Assembly (NCBI GenBank): GCA_046292445.1
Contig: JBKBQT010000028.1
Location: 1-36,091, forward strand
Length of the DNA: 36,091 nucleotides
Origin: CALIZF01 sp046292445
GTDB taxonomy: Bacteria; Pseudomonadota; Alphaproteobacteria; Rhodobacterales; Rhodobacteraceae
Direction: 5' to 3'
Below the pieces are notes generated by a model, which had not been told where the DNA came from, did no database searches, and was given only the letters and a program-made list of their open reading frames with translations. Made by a program: the position numbers and the translations under genes. Shown in pieces: positions 7,739-15,569 of the stretch (the first letter of the stretch is position 1; every line of letters starts with the position of its first letter).

Positions 7739-9331
7739 TCAGGCAATGGCGGCCGCGCGGATCATCGCGGCGGCCTTCTCGGCGATCATGATGACGGGCG
7801 CGTTGGTGTTGCCCGACACGATGGCGGGCATCACGCTGGCATCGACCACGCGGAGCCCCTCGGTCCCGGTCACGCGCAGGTCGGGCGTTGTGACCGACAG
7901 CATCGCGCAGGTGCCGACGGGGTGATAGACGGTGCGCGCCTGCGCACGGATATAGGCATCGAGCGCGGCGTCGTCCTGGACCGCGTCGCCAGGGGCGATC
8001 TCGCGCAGGCCATGGGGGCGGAACGGGGGGGCGGCGAGGATCGCGCGGGCGATCCGCACGCCCCGGCGCAGCAGCGCGGCATCCTCGGGGTCGGCCAGCA
8101 GGCCGAGGTCGATCAGCGGCGGGCCATCGGGGCGGGCGGGGTCGAGCGTGACCGACCCGCGGGACCGGGGGCGCAGGATGCAGGTATGCAGGCTGACGCC
8201 ATGGCCCCATTCGACCATCCGGCCCCGATGGCTTTTCCGGCCTGGGATGAAGTGGAACTGCAGGTCGGGTCGGTCGGCGGCGGGCGAGGACCGGACGAAC
8301 CCGCCCGCCTCGACCATGTTCGACGCGAACATGCCGCCCCGGGCGATCAGGTAGTGCAACACGTCCCATCCCCGCGCGGGCAGCGCCGGGATCGAGAGGC
8401 CATAGGCGGTCCGCGTCGCGGTTGCGGCGATGGTCATCACATCGACATGGTCGTGCAGGTTGCGCCCCACACCCGGCAGGTCGAGCACCGGCGCGATGCC
8501 GGCCGTCCGAAGCGCGGGCGCCGGCCCGATGCCGGACCGCAGGAGCAGGTCTGGCGAGCCGATGGCCCCCGCCGCAAGGATGACCATCCGCGCCGCATGA
8601 ACCGTCACCAGCGATCCGTCCGGGCGGGCGAGCGTGACGCCGGTGGCGCGGCGCCCGTCCATTGCGACGCGCAGGGCGCGGTGGCCGGTGAGGATGGTCA
8701 GGTTCGCGCGGGCCTTGACCGGGTCGAGGAATGCCGTCGCGGTGGACTGGCGCCGCCCGGCCTTCTGCGTGACCTGGTAGATGCCCATGCCCTCGGGCTC
8801 GGCCGTGTTGAAATCGTCCGTCGGGCCGTATTGCAGCGTCGCGGCGGCTTCGACGAAAACCTGGTCCATCGGGTTCGGCCGAGCGAGGCGCGTCACGGAC
8901 AGCGGCCCGTCCCGCCCATGCAGCGCATCGTCCAGCGCGGCGTCGTCGTTCGCCTCGGACGCCTTGAAATACGGCAGCACGTCGTCCCAGCCCCAGCCGG
9001 TGCAGCCCATGGCAGCCCAGCTGTCATAATCCGCCCGGTGGCCACGGATGTAGATCATGCCGTTGATCGCCGACGACCCGCCCACCACCTTGCCGCGCGG
9101 CACCGACACGCGCCGTCCGCCGAGGCCCGCCTGCGGGGTGGAGGCATAGAGCCAGTTGAACCGCGGCGCCTTGGCCAGCCACATCACGCCCAGCGGGACG
9201 TGCACGGCCGGATGGCGGTCGGCCGGGCCCGCCTCGACCAGCACGACGCGGCATGCGGGGTCGGCCGACAGGCGGTTCGCCAGAACTGCCCCGGCCGACC
9301 CTGCCCCGACGATGACGATATCGGCCTTCAC
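7739..9331 (-). CDS. GMC-family flavin oxidoreductase (choline dehydrogenase/alcohol oxidase type)
   Basis: A 530-residue FAD enzyme that oxidises an alcohol. The N-terminal FAD site is VGAGSAGAVLANRLS (glycines at 9, 11, 14). The GMC signature GKVVGGSSAINGMIYIRG follows, and the C-terminal catalytic block contains H470 in TVYHPVGTCAM and VSGNTNAPVIMIAEK. The start is the GTG at 9331, which forms a GTGA overlap with the stop of the ATP-grasp gene; there is no good ATG nearby before the FAD motif. No signal peptide, so cytoplasmic. It sits exactly between the two halves of the phosphotransferase, so its alcohol substrate or aldehyde product probably belongs to the same pathway (inference). Confidence 0.9.
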   Translation of the reverse strand: MKADIVIVGAGSAGAVLANRLSADPACRVVLVEAGPADRHPAVHVPLGVMWLAKAPRFNWLYASTPQAGLGGRRVSVPRGKVVGGSSAINGMIYIRGHRADYDSWAAMGCTGWGWDDVLPYFKASEANDDAALDDALHGRDGPLSVTRLARPNPMDQVFVEAAATLQYGPTDDFNTAEPEGMGIYQVTQKAGRRQSTATAFLDPVKARANLTILTGHRALRVAMDGRRATGVTLARPDGSLVTVHAARMVILAAGAIGSPDLLLRSGIGPAPALRTAGIAPVLDLPGVGRNLHDHVDVMTIAATATRTAYGLSIPALPARGWDVLHYLIARGGMFASNMVEAGGFVRSSPAADRPDLQFHFIPGRKSHRGRMVEWGHGVSLHTCILRPRSRGSVTLDPARPDGPPLIDLGLLADPEDAALLRRGVRIARAILAAPPFRPHGLREIAPGDAVQDDAALDAYIRAQARTVYHPVGTCAMLSVTTPDLRVTGTEGLRVVDASVMPAIVSGNTNAPVIMIAEKAAAMIRAAAIA

Positions 9332-10380
9332 CCGCCGAGCCCGTATTTGCTGGCATAGGCCAGTGGGCTCCAAACCGGGGCGGCGGCTTGCGGCGCGGCC
9401 GCCGTGACGGGGCGGACCTGCACGAGCGCCGGCGGCTCGCCCGCGCGGCGGCCGCGCGGGATCACCCATTCGACATCGACCGGCCCGCCCTCGGCATCCT
9501 CGACGGCGAGGACCGCGCGGGCGATGGCGACGGTTTCGTCATCCGACAGCACGGGGGCATCGCGGAACAGGGGCGGACAGGGCAGTTCCACCACGCGGCC
9601 CGCGGCGGCGTCGAATACGGACACCACGGTCTTGTGCGCCACGCTCTGCGACAGGATGCGCAGGTCGGCCTTGTCCACCTCGGCCCGGTCGGGCGTCACA
9701 ACGCCCTGCACGACCGATTCGCCCCAGCCCCAGTTGCCCTCGATCACCACGCGGTCACGCCGCCCGCTCAGCGGGTCCAGCGAAAAGGCGACGCCGGCCG
9801 AGCGCGCCTCGACCAGTTCGAGCACGACGACCGCCATCGGCGTTTCCGCCACATCGCGCCCCTGCCGCAGGCGATAGGCCAGCGCGCGGGCGCCGAAAAG
9901 GCTTGCCCAGACCAACGCGACATGGGCGCGTACCGCATCCCGCCCGGCGATGCCGAGCCAGCTTTCGAACTGCCCGGCGAAAGACGCATCGCGCGCATCC
10001 TCGCCGATGGCCGACGATCGGACGGCAACGCGCAGGTTCAGCGTGCCGGTTGTCATGCAGAGCCGGTCATAGGCATCGTTGATGGCGGCGGTCAGTGGCG
10101 CGGGCATCGGCGCCGCCGTCACCGCAGCGGCGATCCGGACGGCGGCCGCGGCGAGACCCGCATCGTCATCGGCGGCGAGTCCCGCGATCGCCGACCGCAC
10201 CACGGGCCAGAGGCCGGCGCCATCCATGAAGCCGCGAAAGGCTTCGGCGGTCACGACAAAGCCAGGCGGCACGATGGCGCCGTGGCGGGCGAGCGCGCAG
10301 AGCCGGGCGCCCTTGCCGCCCATCACCGCCTCGTCCCCGGCCGTGCCGAGCGTTGCAACCAGCCCCGATCCCATCGCCAT
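9328..10380 (-). CDS. PEP/pyruvate-binding (ATP-grasp) subunit; PpsB-like
   Basis: A 350-residue protein equal to the N-terminal PPDK_N domain of PEP synthase and nothing more. Seen are GGKGARLCALARHG and PPGFVVTAEAF near the N-terminus, the nucleotide-binding VRSSAIGEDARDASFAGQFES, FSLDPLSG, GNWGWGESVVQGVVTPD, and the closing PALVQVRP motif. It should use ATP to phosphorylate the histidine of the separate swivel subunit encoded downstream. Two ATGs are possible, at 10380 and 10374; the second has better spacing from the GGGGG sequence upstream. First gene of the operon. The C-terminus runs on for about 20 residues past the domain and ends in the GTGA overlap. Confidence 0.85.
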   Translation of the reverse strand: MAMGSGLVATLGTAGDEAVMGGKGARLCALARHGAIVPPGFVVTAEAFRGFMDGAGLWPVVRSAIAGLAADDDAGLAAAAVRIAAAVTAAPMPAPLTAAINDAYDRLCMTTGTLNLRVAVRSSAIGEDARDASFAGQFESWLGIAGRDAVRAHVALVWASLFGARALAYRLRQGRDVAETPMAVVVLELVEARSAGVAFSLDPLSGRRDRVVIEGNWGWGESVVQGVVTPDRAEVDKADLRILSQSVAHKTVVSVFDAAAGRVVELPCPPLFRDAPVLSDDETVAIARAVLAVEDAEGGPVDVEWVIPRGRRAGEPPALVQVRPVTAAAPQAAAPVWSPLAYASKYGLGG

Positions 10381-10403
10381 AGCCCCCGCGCCTGCCGGTG
10401 CCG

Positions 10404-10431
10404 ACCCTAGGTGTGGCGGCTCCGGTGTCAA
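10404..10431 (-). promoter_or_regulatory. Candidate promoter of the split phosphotransferase operon
   Basis: On the minus strand a perfect TTGACA (10431-10426) is followed after 16 bases by TAGGGT (10409-10404), a weak -10. The resulting leader to the first gene would be only about 20 bases. The rest of the 255-base divergent gap (10381-10635) holds an A-rich tract with GTATCGTATGAAATGAAAT at about 10439-10457 that could be an operator. I see no clear promoter for the alpha/beta hydrolase on the other strand. Confidence 0.4.
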
Positions 10432-10635
10432 ACAAAAAGTATCGTATGAAATGAAATCGTGTGACGGGCGGGCGCGGCGCGGCCGGTCCGCCGTCCCGCC
10501 GCACGCCGCCCGTTTGACGCCGCCCCGTTGCACTGGCGGTGGCGGCGGCGGCATGCCACCTTTGTCCCCGGCAGCCACAGCGCAGCCGGCGCGTGTCCGC
10601 TTGCCGGCACCCTTTGCGGGAGGAAACCGAACGCC

Positions 10636-11325
10636 ATGACACCCCTTGTCCTTATTCCCGGCATGATGTGCGATGCTCGCCTCTACGCCCCGCAGATCGC
10701 CGCGCTGAACCGCCGCCCGGTCATGGTCGCGCCCTGCACGGAAGGCGACAGCATGGCCGGGCTCGCCGCCGCGGTGCTCGCCGCCGCTCCGCCCCGCTTT
10801 GCCCTCGCGGGGCTGTCGATGGGCGGGATCGTCGCGATGGAGGTGGTACGGCAGGCGCCGGACCGGGTGGAACGGCTGTGCCTGATGGATACCAATGCCA
10901 AGGCCGAATCCGACGCGATCCGCGCCACCCGCGGGCCGCAGGTGGATCGGGTGATGGCGGGGGGCCTCGAAACGGTGATGCGGGACGAGATGATGCCGGC
11001 CTATCTCGACCCCGGCGCCGACCGCCCGGACATCCGCGATCTGTGCCTCGACATGGCGCTTGCCCTCGGGCCCGAGGTTTTCGCGCGCCAGTCGCAGGCG
11101 CTCGCCACCCGGCCCGACCAGCAGGCGACGCTGGCGGCCTGGACTGGGCCGGCGCTGGTGCTGTGCGGCGCGGCCGACCGGCTCTGCCCGCTGCACCGGC
11201 ACGAGGCGATGCATGCCCTCATGCCGCAATCGCGGCTCGCGGTGATCGCGGGCGCGGGCCACCTGCCGACGCTGGAACAGCCCGAGGCAACCACGGCCGA
11301 GATCCGCGCCTGGCTCGATGCCTGA
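10636..11325 (+). CDS. Alpha/beta-fold hydrolase
   Basis: A 229-residue esterase-like protein. The nucleophile elbow is GLSMGG (Ser in the GxSxG motif), the oxyanion strand begins VLIPGMMCDARLY, the acid is likely in LVLCGAADRLCP, and the catalytic His is in GAGHLPTLEQPE close to the C-terminus. A GGGAGGA sequence at 10618-10624 supports the ATG at 10636; the frame extends further upstream but has no start with an RBS. It overlaps mobA by 8 bases, so the two are probably cotranscribed. The substrate is unknown, and it may be unrelated in function to mobA. Confidence 0.87.
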   Translation: MTPLVLIPGMMCDARLYAPQIAALNRRPVMVAPCTEGDSMAGLAAAVLAAAPPRFALAGLSMGGIVAMEVVRQAPDRVERLCLMDTNAKAESDAIRATRGPQVDRVMAGGLETVMRDEMMPAYLDPGADRPDIRDLCLDMALALGPEVFARQSQALATRPDQQATLAAWTGPALVLCGAADRLCPLHRHEAMHALMPQSRLAVIAGAGHLPTLEQPEATTAEIRAWLDA

Positions 11326-11893
11326 CCGGCCGGGGGTGATCCTAGCCGGCGGCCGGTCGAGCCGGATGGGGCGGGACAAGGCGCTGGTGCCGCTTGGCGG
11401 GAGGCCGATGATCGCGGCGGTGATCGCGCGCCTCGCCCCGCAGGCGGCGCCGCTGGCGATCAGCGCGAACGGCGATCCGGCGCGCTTCGCCGCTTTCGGC
11501 CTGCCGGTGCTGCCGGACGCCGTTCCGGGCCATCCGGGGCCGCTGGCGGGTGTTCTGGCGGCGATGGACTGGGCGGCGGGCCTCGGTGCAGATGCCGTGG
11601 TGACGGTGCCGGTCGATGTGCCGCTGATCCCGGCCGATCTTGTGGGCCGGCTGGCTGCGGCCGGCCCCTTCGCGCTGGCGCGAACGCCGGGGGGCTGGCA
11701 GGGCGCCTGCGCCCTCTGGCCGGTGGGACTACGGGCGCGGCTGCGGGCCGATCTCGGCGCGGGCATGCGGCGGCTGACGGACTGGGCGCGGGCGCAGGGC
11801 GCGGTGGCGGCGGATTTCGACGACGAGGCGGCCTTTGCCAACGTCAACACGCCGGCCGACCTGGCCGGGGCCGAGGCGGCGATTGCCCGATGA
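11318..11893 (+). CDS. mobA: Molybdenum cofactor guanylyltransferase MobA
   Basis: Transfers GMP from GTP to molybdopterin to make the MGD form of the cofactor. The 191-residue protein has the nucleotidyltransferase signature ILAGGRSSRMGRDKALVPLGG at the N-terminus, PVLPDAVPGHPGPLAGVLAAM, the metal-binding VPVDVPLIP, and a C-terminal FANVNTPADL typical of MobA. Length is normal. The start lies inside the upstream hydrolase gene, and the stop overlaps the following gene by 4 bases (ATGA). SoxC in this window needs only the non-nucleotide molybdopterin form, so mobA here serves other molybdoenzymes. Confidence 0.93.
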   Translation: MPDRPGVILAGGRSSRMGRDKALVPLGGRPMIAAVIARLAPQAAPLAISANGDPARFAAFGLPVLPDAVPGHPGPLAGVLAAMDWAAGLGADAVVTVPVDVPLIPADLVGRLAAAGPFALARTPGGWQGACALWPVGLRARLRADLGAGMRRLTDWARAQGAVAADFDDEAAFANVNTPADLAGAEAAIAR

Positions 11894-12726
11894 GGCCCGA
11901 TGCCGTCCTGATCGTGGACTGGTCGGCGGCCGCGCGGCCGACCCCGCCGCGCCCTTCCGCCGATGCGATCTGGATCGGGCGGGCGGACGCGCGCGGGGTC
12001 ACGGCCCGCTATCACCGCACCCGCGCGGATGCGATGGCGGCGCTGTCGTCCAGCATCGATGCCGCCGTGGCAGCGGGGCAGCGGCTGCTGATCGGGGCGG
12101 ATTTCCCCTTCGGCTATCCGGCCGGCTTTGCCCGCGCGCTGACCGGGCGGGACGGGGCGCTGGCGGTCTGGGACTGGCTGGCGGCGCAGGTCGAGGATGG
12201 GCCGGACAATGCCAGCAACCGCTTTGCCCTCGCGGCCGCGATCAACGCGCGGCTTCCGGGTATCGGCCCGTTCTGGGGCCGTCCCGCCGGCCTTGCCCTG
12301 CCCGACCTGCCCGACCGCGGCACCCTGCGGCATGGCCACGGGATGACCGAGCGGCGGATGGTGGAGCGCCGCCTGCCCCGCGCGCAACCGGTGTGGAAGC
12401 TCTACACAACCGGGTCGGTCGGCTCGCAGGCGATCCTCGGGATCGCGGCGCTCGCACGGCTGCGGGCCGCGTATCCCGGCCGCATCGCGGTCTGGCCCTT
12501 CGAGGACTGGCGGGCAGCGCCGGTGGTGCTGGCCGAAGTGTGGCCCTCGCTGCTCGATGGCGCGGTCAGGGCGGCGATCGCGGGCGGCGCGGGGCCGGTC
12601 AAGGATGCGGTGCAGGTGACGGTTCTGGCATCGCACCTCTATGGCCGCGATCTCGGGCCGATTCTCGCGCCCGACGCGCCCGCCGAAACCCTCGTCGAGG
12701 AAGGCTGGATCCTCGGCGCACCCTAG
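11890..12726 (+). CDS. Conserved protein of unknown function coupled to mobA
   Basis: A 278-residue protein I cannot assign to an enzyme. The N-terminus VLIVDWSAAARP and the internal IGADFPFGYPAGFA look like a ribonuclease-H-like/DUF429-type fold with acidic residues in the first strand and after the second. Other visible blocks are GPFWGRPAGLALPDLP, QPVWKLYTTGSVGSQAILG and VWPFEDWRAAP. Relatives in this bacterial group tend to sit beside mobA and have been labelled molybdopterin-guanine-dinucleotide related by position only. ATGA overlap with mobA shows coupling. The stop codon shares the CTAG tetranucleotide with the stop of the convergent arsJ. Confidence 0.8.
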   Translation: MRPDAVLIVDWSAAARPTPPRPSADAIWIGRADARGVTARYHRTRADAMAALSSSIDAAVAAGQRLLIGADFPFGYPAGFARALTGRDGALAVWDWLAAQVEDGPDNASNRFALAAAINARLPGIGPFWGRPAGLALPDLPDRGTLRHGHGMTERRMVERRLPRAQPVWKLYTTGSVGSQAILGIAALARLRAAYPGRIAVWPFEDWRAAPVVLAEVWPSLLDGAVRAAIAGGAGPVKDAVQVTVLASHLYGRDLGPILAPDAPAETLVEEGWILGAP

Positions 12727-13985
12727 GTGCGCGCGGCAAGCGTGCGGGCGAGCAACCACGAAAGGCCGGCCATCACCGCCGCCGTCCCGAGGCAGAGCGG
12801 CAGGCCGCCGACCTGATAGCTCACCCCGGACAAAAGCGTGCCCAGAAGCCGCCCCGCGGCATTCGCCATGTAGTAAAAGCCCACATCCATCGTCACCCGA
12901 TCCGCCCGCGTCAGCGCGAGGATGAGGAAGGAGTGAACCGATGAATTGACCGCGAAGACAAAGCCGAACACCAGAAGCCCGCCCACCAGCACCGCCGTCA
13001 GCCAATCCGCCGGCCCGGGCGAGGCCAGCGCGGCGAGCGTCAGCGCGGCAGGGATCAGCGTCAGGATGCCGGCCCAGCGGCTCGCGATGCGGGCGACGTC
13101 GGCCAGCGGCTTGCCGGTCGCCCTGAGGATCGCCGGCGCGCTGGCCTGCACCGCGCCGTAGAGGATGATCCACACCGCCATGAACGCGCCGATGATGAAG
13201 AACGCGGTGCGGCGGCTTTCGTCCGTCCCGTCGGTAAGAACCGCGTAGAAATAGATCGGGATGCCGACCACGAACCACACATCGCGCGCGCCGAACAGGA
13301 ACATCCGCGCCGCCGACAGCCGGTTGATCGCCGGGTTTTTCGAGAACACCTCGGAAAACTTGGTGTCCTTCTTGCCCGGCGGCAGACCGGGCGGCAGGAA
13401 CAGCGCGACCGCGATCAGGATCGCCGCAAGGATCGCCGCCATCCCGAGGACCGAGGCGGTAAAGCCGAACAGCGCCAGCAGCGCCGCACCGAGGAGAAAC
13501 CCGAGGCCCTTGACCGCGTTCTTGGACCCGGTCAGCGCCGCCACCCAGCGGAACAGCGCCCCGTCGCGTTCGGGCGCGAGCACCTTGACGGCCGATTTCG
13601 ACGACATCTTGGCCAGATCCTTGGCCACGCCCGACACGCCCTGCACCGCCATCACGAACACCACCGAGGCGACGACGGGCCAGCCCGGGTCGAAGGCCGC
13701 CAGCGCCAGCAGCGCCCCGACCTGGAGCACGAGGCCCGCGTAAAGCGTCGAGGCAAGGCCGAACCGCGCCGCGATCCAGCCCGCAGCGAGGTTCGTCGCG
13801 ATCCCCGCAACCTCGTAGAGCAGGAACAGATAGGCCAGCTGGATCGGCGTGAAGCCGAGGATGTTGAACTGCAGCAGCACCAGCATCCTGAGCGCGCCGT
13901 CGGTGAGCATGAAGGCCCAGTAGGCCGCCGTGACGGCGGCGAAGGCGCGCAGGCCCTGCGGGCGGGACGGGGCGGTGTCGGTCAC
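12723..13985 (-). CDS. arsJ: Organoarsenical efflux permease ArsJ (MFS)
   Basis: A 420-residue major-facilitator protein with about 12 hydrophobic segments. The ArsJ-type sequence is seen in AYWAFMLTDGALRMLVLLQF at the start, the cytoplasmic KDLAKMSSKSAVK and the central FLFGARDVWFVVGIPIYFY. ArsJ exports 1-arseno-3-phosphoglycerate made by a dedicated GAPDH, and this operon carries that GAPDH two genes upstream, which supports the assignment. The start is GTG at 13985, in a GTGA overlap with the preceding gene. It is the last gene of the arsenic operon and converges with the mobA operon through a shared CTAG stop. Confidence 0.88.
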   Translation of the reverse strand: MTDTAPSRPQGLRAFAAVTAAYWAFMLTDGALRMLVLLQFNILGFTPIQLAYLFLLYEVAGIATNLAAGWIAARFGLASTLYAGLVLQVGALLALAAFDPGWPVVASVVFVMAVQGVSGVAKDLAKMSSKSAVKVLAPERDGALFRWVAALTGSKNAVKGLGFLLGAALLALFGFTASVLGMAAILAAILIAVALFLPPGLPPGKKDTKFSEVFSKNPAINRLSAARMFLFGARDVWFVVGIPIYFYAVLTDGTDESRRTAFFIIGAFMAVWIILYGAVQASAPAILRATGKPLADVARIASRWAGILTLIPAALTLAALASPGPADWLTAVLVGGLLVFGFVFAVNSSVHSFLILALTRADRVTMDVGFYYMANAAGRLLGTLLSGVSYQVGGLPLCLGTAAVMAGLSWLLARTLAART

Positions 13986-14557
13986 GTCGCGGCCCTTCCG
14001 GCAGCGCCCCAGATCGCCGCCGCACCAGACAGGTGCAGCGCCGCGACGCCGAGGCCGGTCACGATATCGGGCCAGCCCGACCCGGTGGCGAGCACCATCA
14101 GCCCCGCCACGATCATCGCGACATTGGCCAGCGCATCGTTGCGCGAAGACAGCCAGGCGGCGCGCAGGCCGAGCCCCACCGCCTCGCCCGCGCGGCGACG
14201 GGCGGCGAGGATCACGGCGGCGGTGACGAGGTTGGCGGCCAGCGCCAGAAGCGCAACCCCCGACACCACGAGCCCCGGCGGCGGCGCGCCCGAGGCCAGT
14301 TGCCGCACCACCTGCACGAGCGCGACGATCCCCGGCAGCGCCATCAGACTGGCGATGACGCGGCCCAGCCGCGCCTCGACCGCCTGCGCCTTCGCGTTCA
14401 TCACGAGGATCAGCGCGTAAAGCGCCGAATCCTCGACGAAGTCGATCGCATCGGCTGCCAGCGCCACCGACCGGGTGATCCAGGCCGCCACAAGCTCCAC
14501 CACCGCCAGAGCGGCGTTGAGGACCAGCGCGATCCACAGGGCGCGCCGTTCGGTCAC
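13982..14557 (-). CDS. Short cation-diffusion-facilitator-like membrane protein
   Basis: A 191-residue protein of about six transmembrane helices resembling the membrane part of CDF metal transporters, without the usual C-terminal cytoplasmic domain. The second helix has ALAADAIDFVED, with Asp-x3-Asp at the metal position. The fifth-helix equivalent reads WLSSRNDALANV, where the usual His is missing. The GTG at 14557 overlaps the GAPDH stop, and the stop overlaps the arsJ start, so it is fully embedded in the arsenic operon. Zinc transport is uncertain; a role in arsenical or counter-ion movement is a guess from context. Confidence 0.7.
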   Translation of the reverse strand: MTERRALWIALVLNAALAVVELVAAWITRSVALAADAIDFVEDSALYALILVMNAKAQAVEARLGRVIASLMALPGIVALVQVVRQLASGAPPPGLVVSGVALLALAANLVTAAVILAARRRAGEAVGLGLRAAWLSSRNDALANVAMIVAGLMVLATGSGWPDIVTGLGVAALHLSGAAAIWGAAGRAAT

Positions 14558-15564
14558 AGCGAAGCCCCGACCATCAGCGCGATATCGGCCATGCGCAGCG
14601 CATAGGCCCATTCGTTGTCGTACCAGGCGTAGACCTTCACCTGCGTGCCGTTCACCACCATCGTCGAGAGCGCATCGACAATGGCCGAACGCGGATCGTT
14701 CAGGTAGTCGGCCGAGACCAGCGGCCGGTCCTCATACCCAAGGATCCCCGCAAGCGGCCCCTCGGCGGCGGCGCGGAAAAGGGCGTTGACCTCGTCGACC
14801 GAGGTCGCCCGCTCCACCTCGAACACCGCATCGGTCAGCGAGGCGTTGAGCAGCGGCACCCGCACCGCATGCCCGTTCAGCCGGCCCTTGAGCTCGGGGT
14901 AGATCAGCGCGATCGCGGTGGCCGAGCCCGTCGTGGTCGGGATCAGCGATTGCAGCGCGGACCGCGCGCGCCGCGCGTCCTTGGACGGGCGGTCCACCAT
15001 GGTCTGGGTATTGGTCACATCGTGGATCGTCGTGATCGACCCGTGCCTTATGCCGAGACCTTCGTGGATCACCTTCACCACCGGCGCAAGGCAGTTGGTG
15101 GTGCAGGATGCCGCCGTGACGATCCGGTGCCGCGCGGGATCGAAAAGGTGATGGTTGATGCCATAGACGATGTTGAGCGCGCCGCCGTCCTTGACCGGCG
15201 CAGAGACGACCACATGCCTCACCCCGGCCTCGAAATAGGGGGCGATCCTGGCGGCATCCTTGAACACGCCCGTGCAGTCGAGCACGAGGTCGATCCCATG
15301 CGCGGCGAGCGGCAGATCCTCGATCCGCCGGACCTGCGCCAGGGGCATCCGGTGGCCGTTGACCGTCAGGCCTTCGGCGTCGTGGGCGAAATCGGCCGGC
15401 CAGCGGCCGTGCACGCTGTCGAACTCCAGCAGCAGCGCATGCTGGCCCGGATCGCCCGCCGGATCGTTCAGCAGCGCGATCTGCCGCGCCTCGCCGCGTT
15501 CGACAAGGTTGCGCAGGACAAGCTTGCCGATCCGGCCGAGGCCGTTGATGGCGATGCGGGGCAT
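14554..15564 (-). CDS. Glyceraldehyde-3-phosphate dehydrogenase of the ArsJ arsenate pathway
   Basis: A 336-residue GAPDH with the NAD site INGLGRIGKLVLRNL and the active-site Cys154 in AASCTTNCLAPVVK. In arsJ operons such an enzyme joins arsenate instead of phosphate to glyceraldehyde-3-phosphate, giving unstable 1-arseno-3-phosphoglycerate for export. I chose the ATG at 15564 because GGAG lies 8 bases upstream. A GTG at 15573, which would form a GTGA overlap with the arsRC stop, is the alternative and adds three residues. A house-keeping role cannot be excluded by sequence alone, but the position between arsC and arsJ argues for arsenate detoxification. Confidence 0.88.
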   Translation of the reverse strand: MPRIAINGLGRIGKLVLRNLVERGEARQIALLNDPAGDPGQHALLLEFDSVHGRWPADFAHDAEGLTVNGHRMPLAQVRRIEDLPLAAHGIDLVLDCTGVFKDAARIAPYFEAGVRHVVVSAPVKDGGALNIVYGINHHLFDPARHRIVTAASCTTNCLAPVVKVIHEGLGIRHGSITTIHDVTNTQTMVDRPSKDARRARSALQSLIPTTTGSATAIALIYPELKGRLNGHAVRVPLLNASLTDAVFEVERATSVDEVNALFRAAAEGPLAGILGYEDRPLVSADYLNDPRSAIVDALSTMVVNGTQVKVYAWYDNEWAYALRMADIALMVGASL

Positions 15565-15569
15565 GGCGG

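Noticed and set aside
6812..9358. 848-codon plus-strand frame opposite the GMC and PEP-utilising genes
   Set aside because: Low-complexity Arg/Pro/Gly/His composition and no motif; the minus-strand genes with clear motifs explain the DNA.
11318..11893. mobA as part of the sox machinery
   Set aside because: SoxC belongs to the sulfite oxidase family, which uses molybdopterin without the guanine nucleotide, so no direct link is needed.
9328..14025. Apparent 1565-codon minus-strand reading frame
   Set aside because: Only the part from 10380 to 9328 has protein-like sequence; the rest is antisense to the alpha/beta hydrolase, mobA and unknown genes and is a by-product of high GC.
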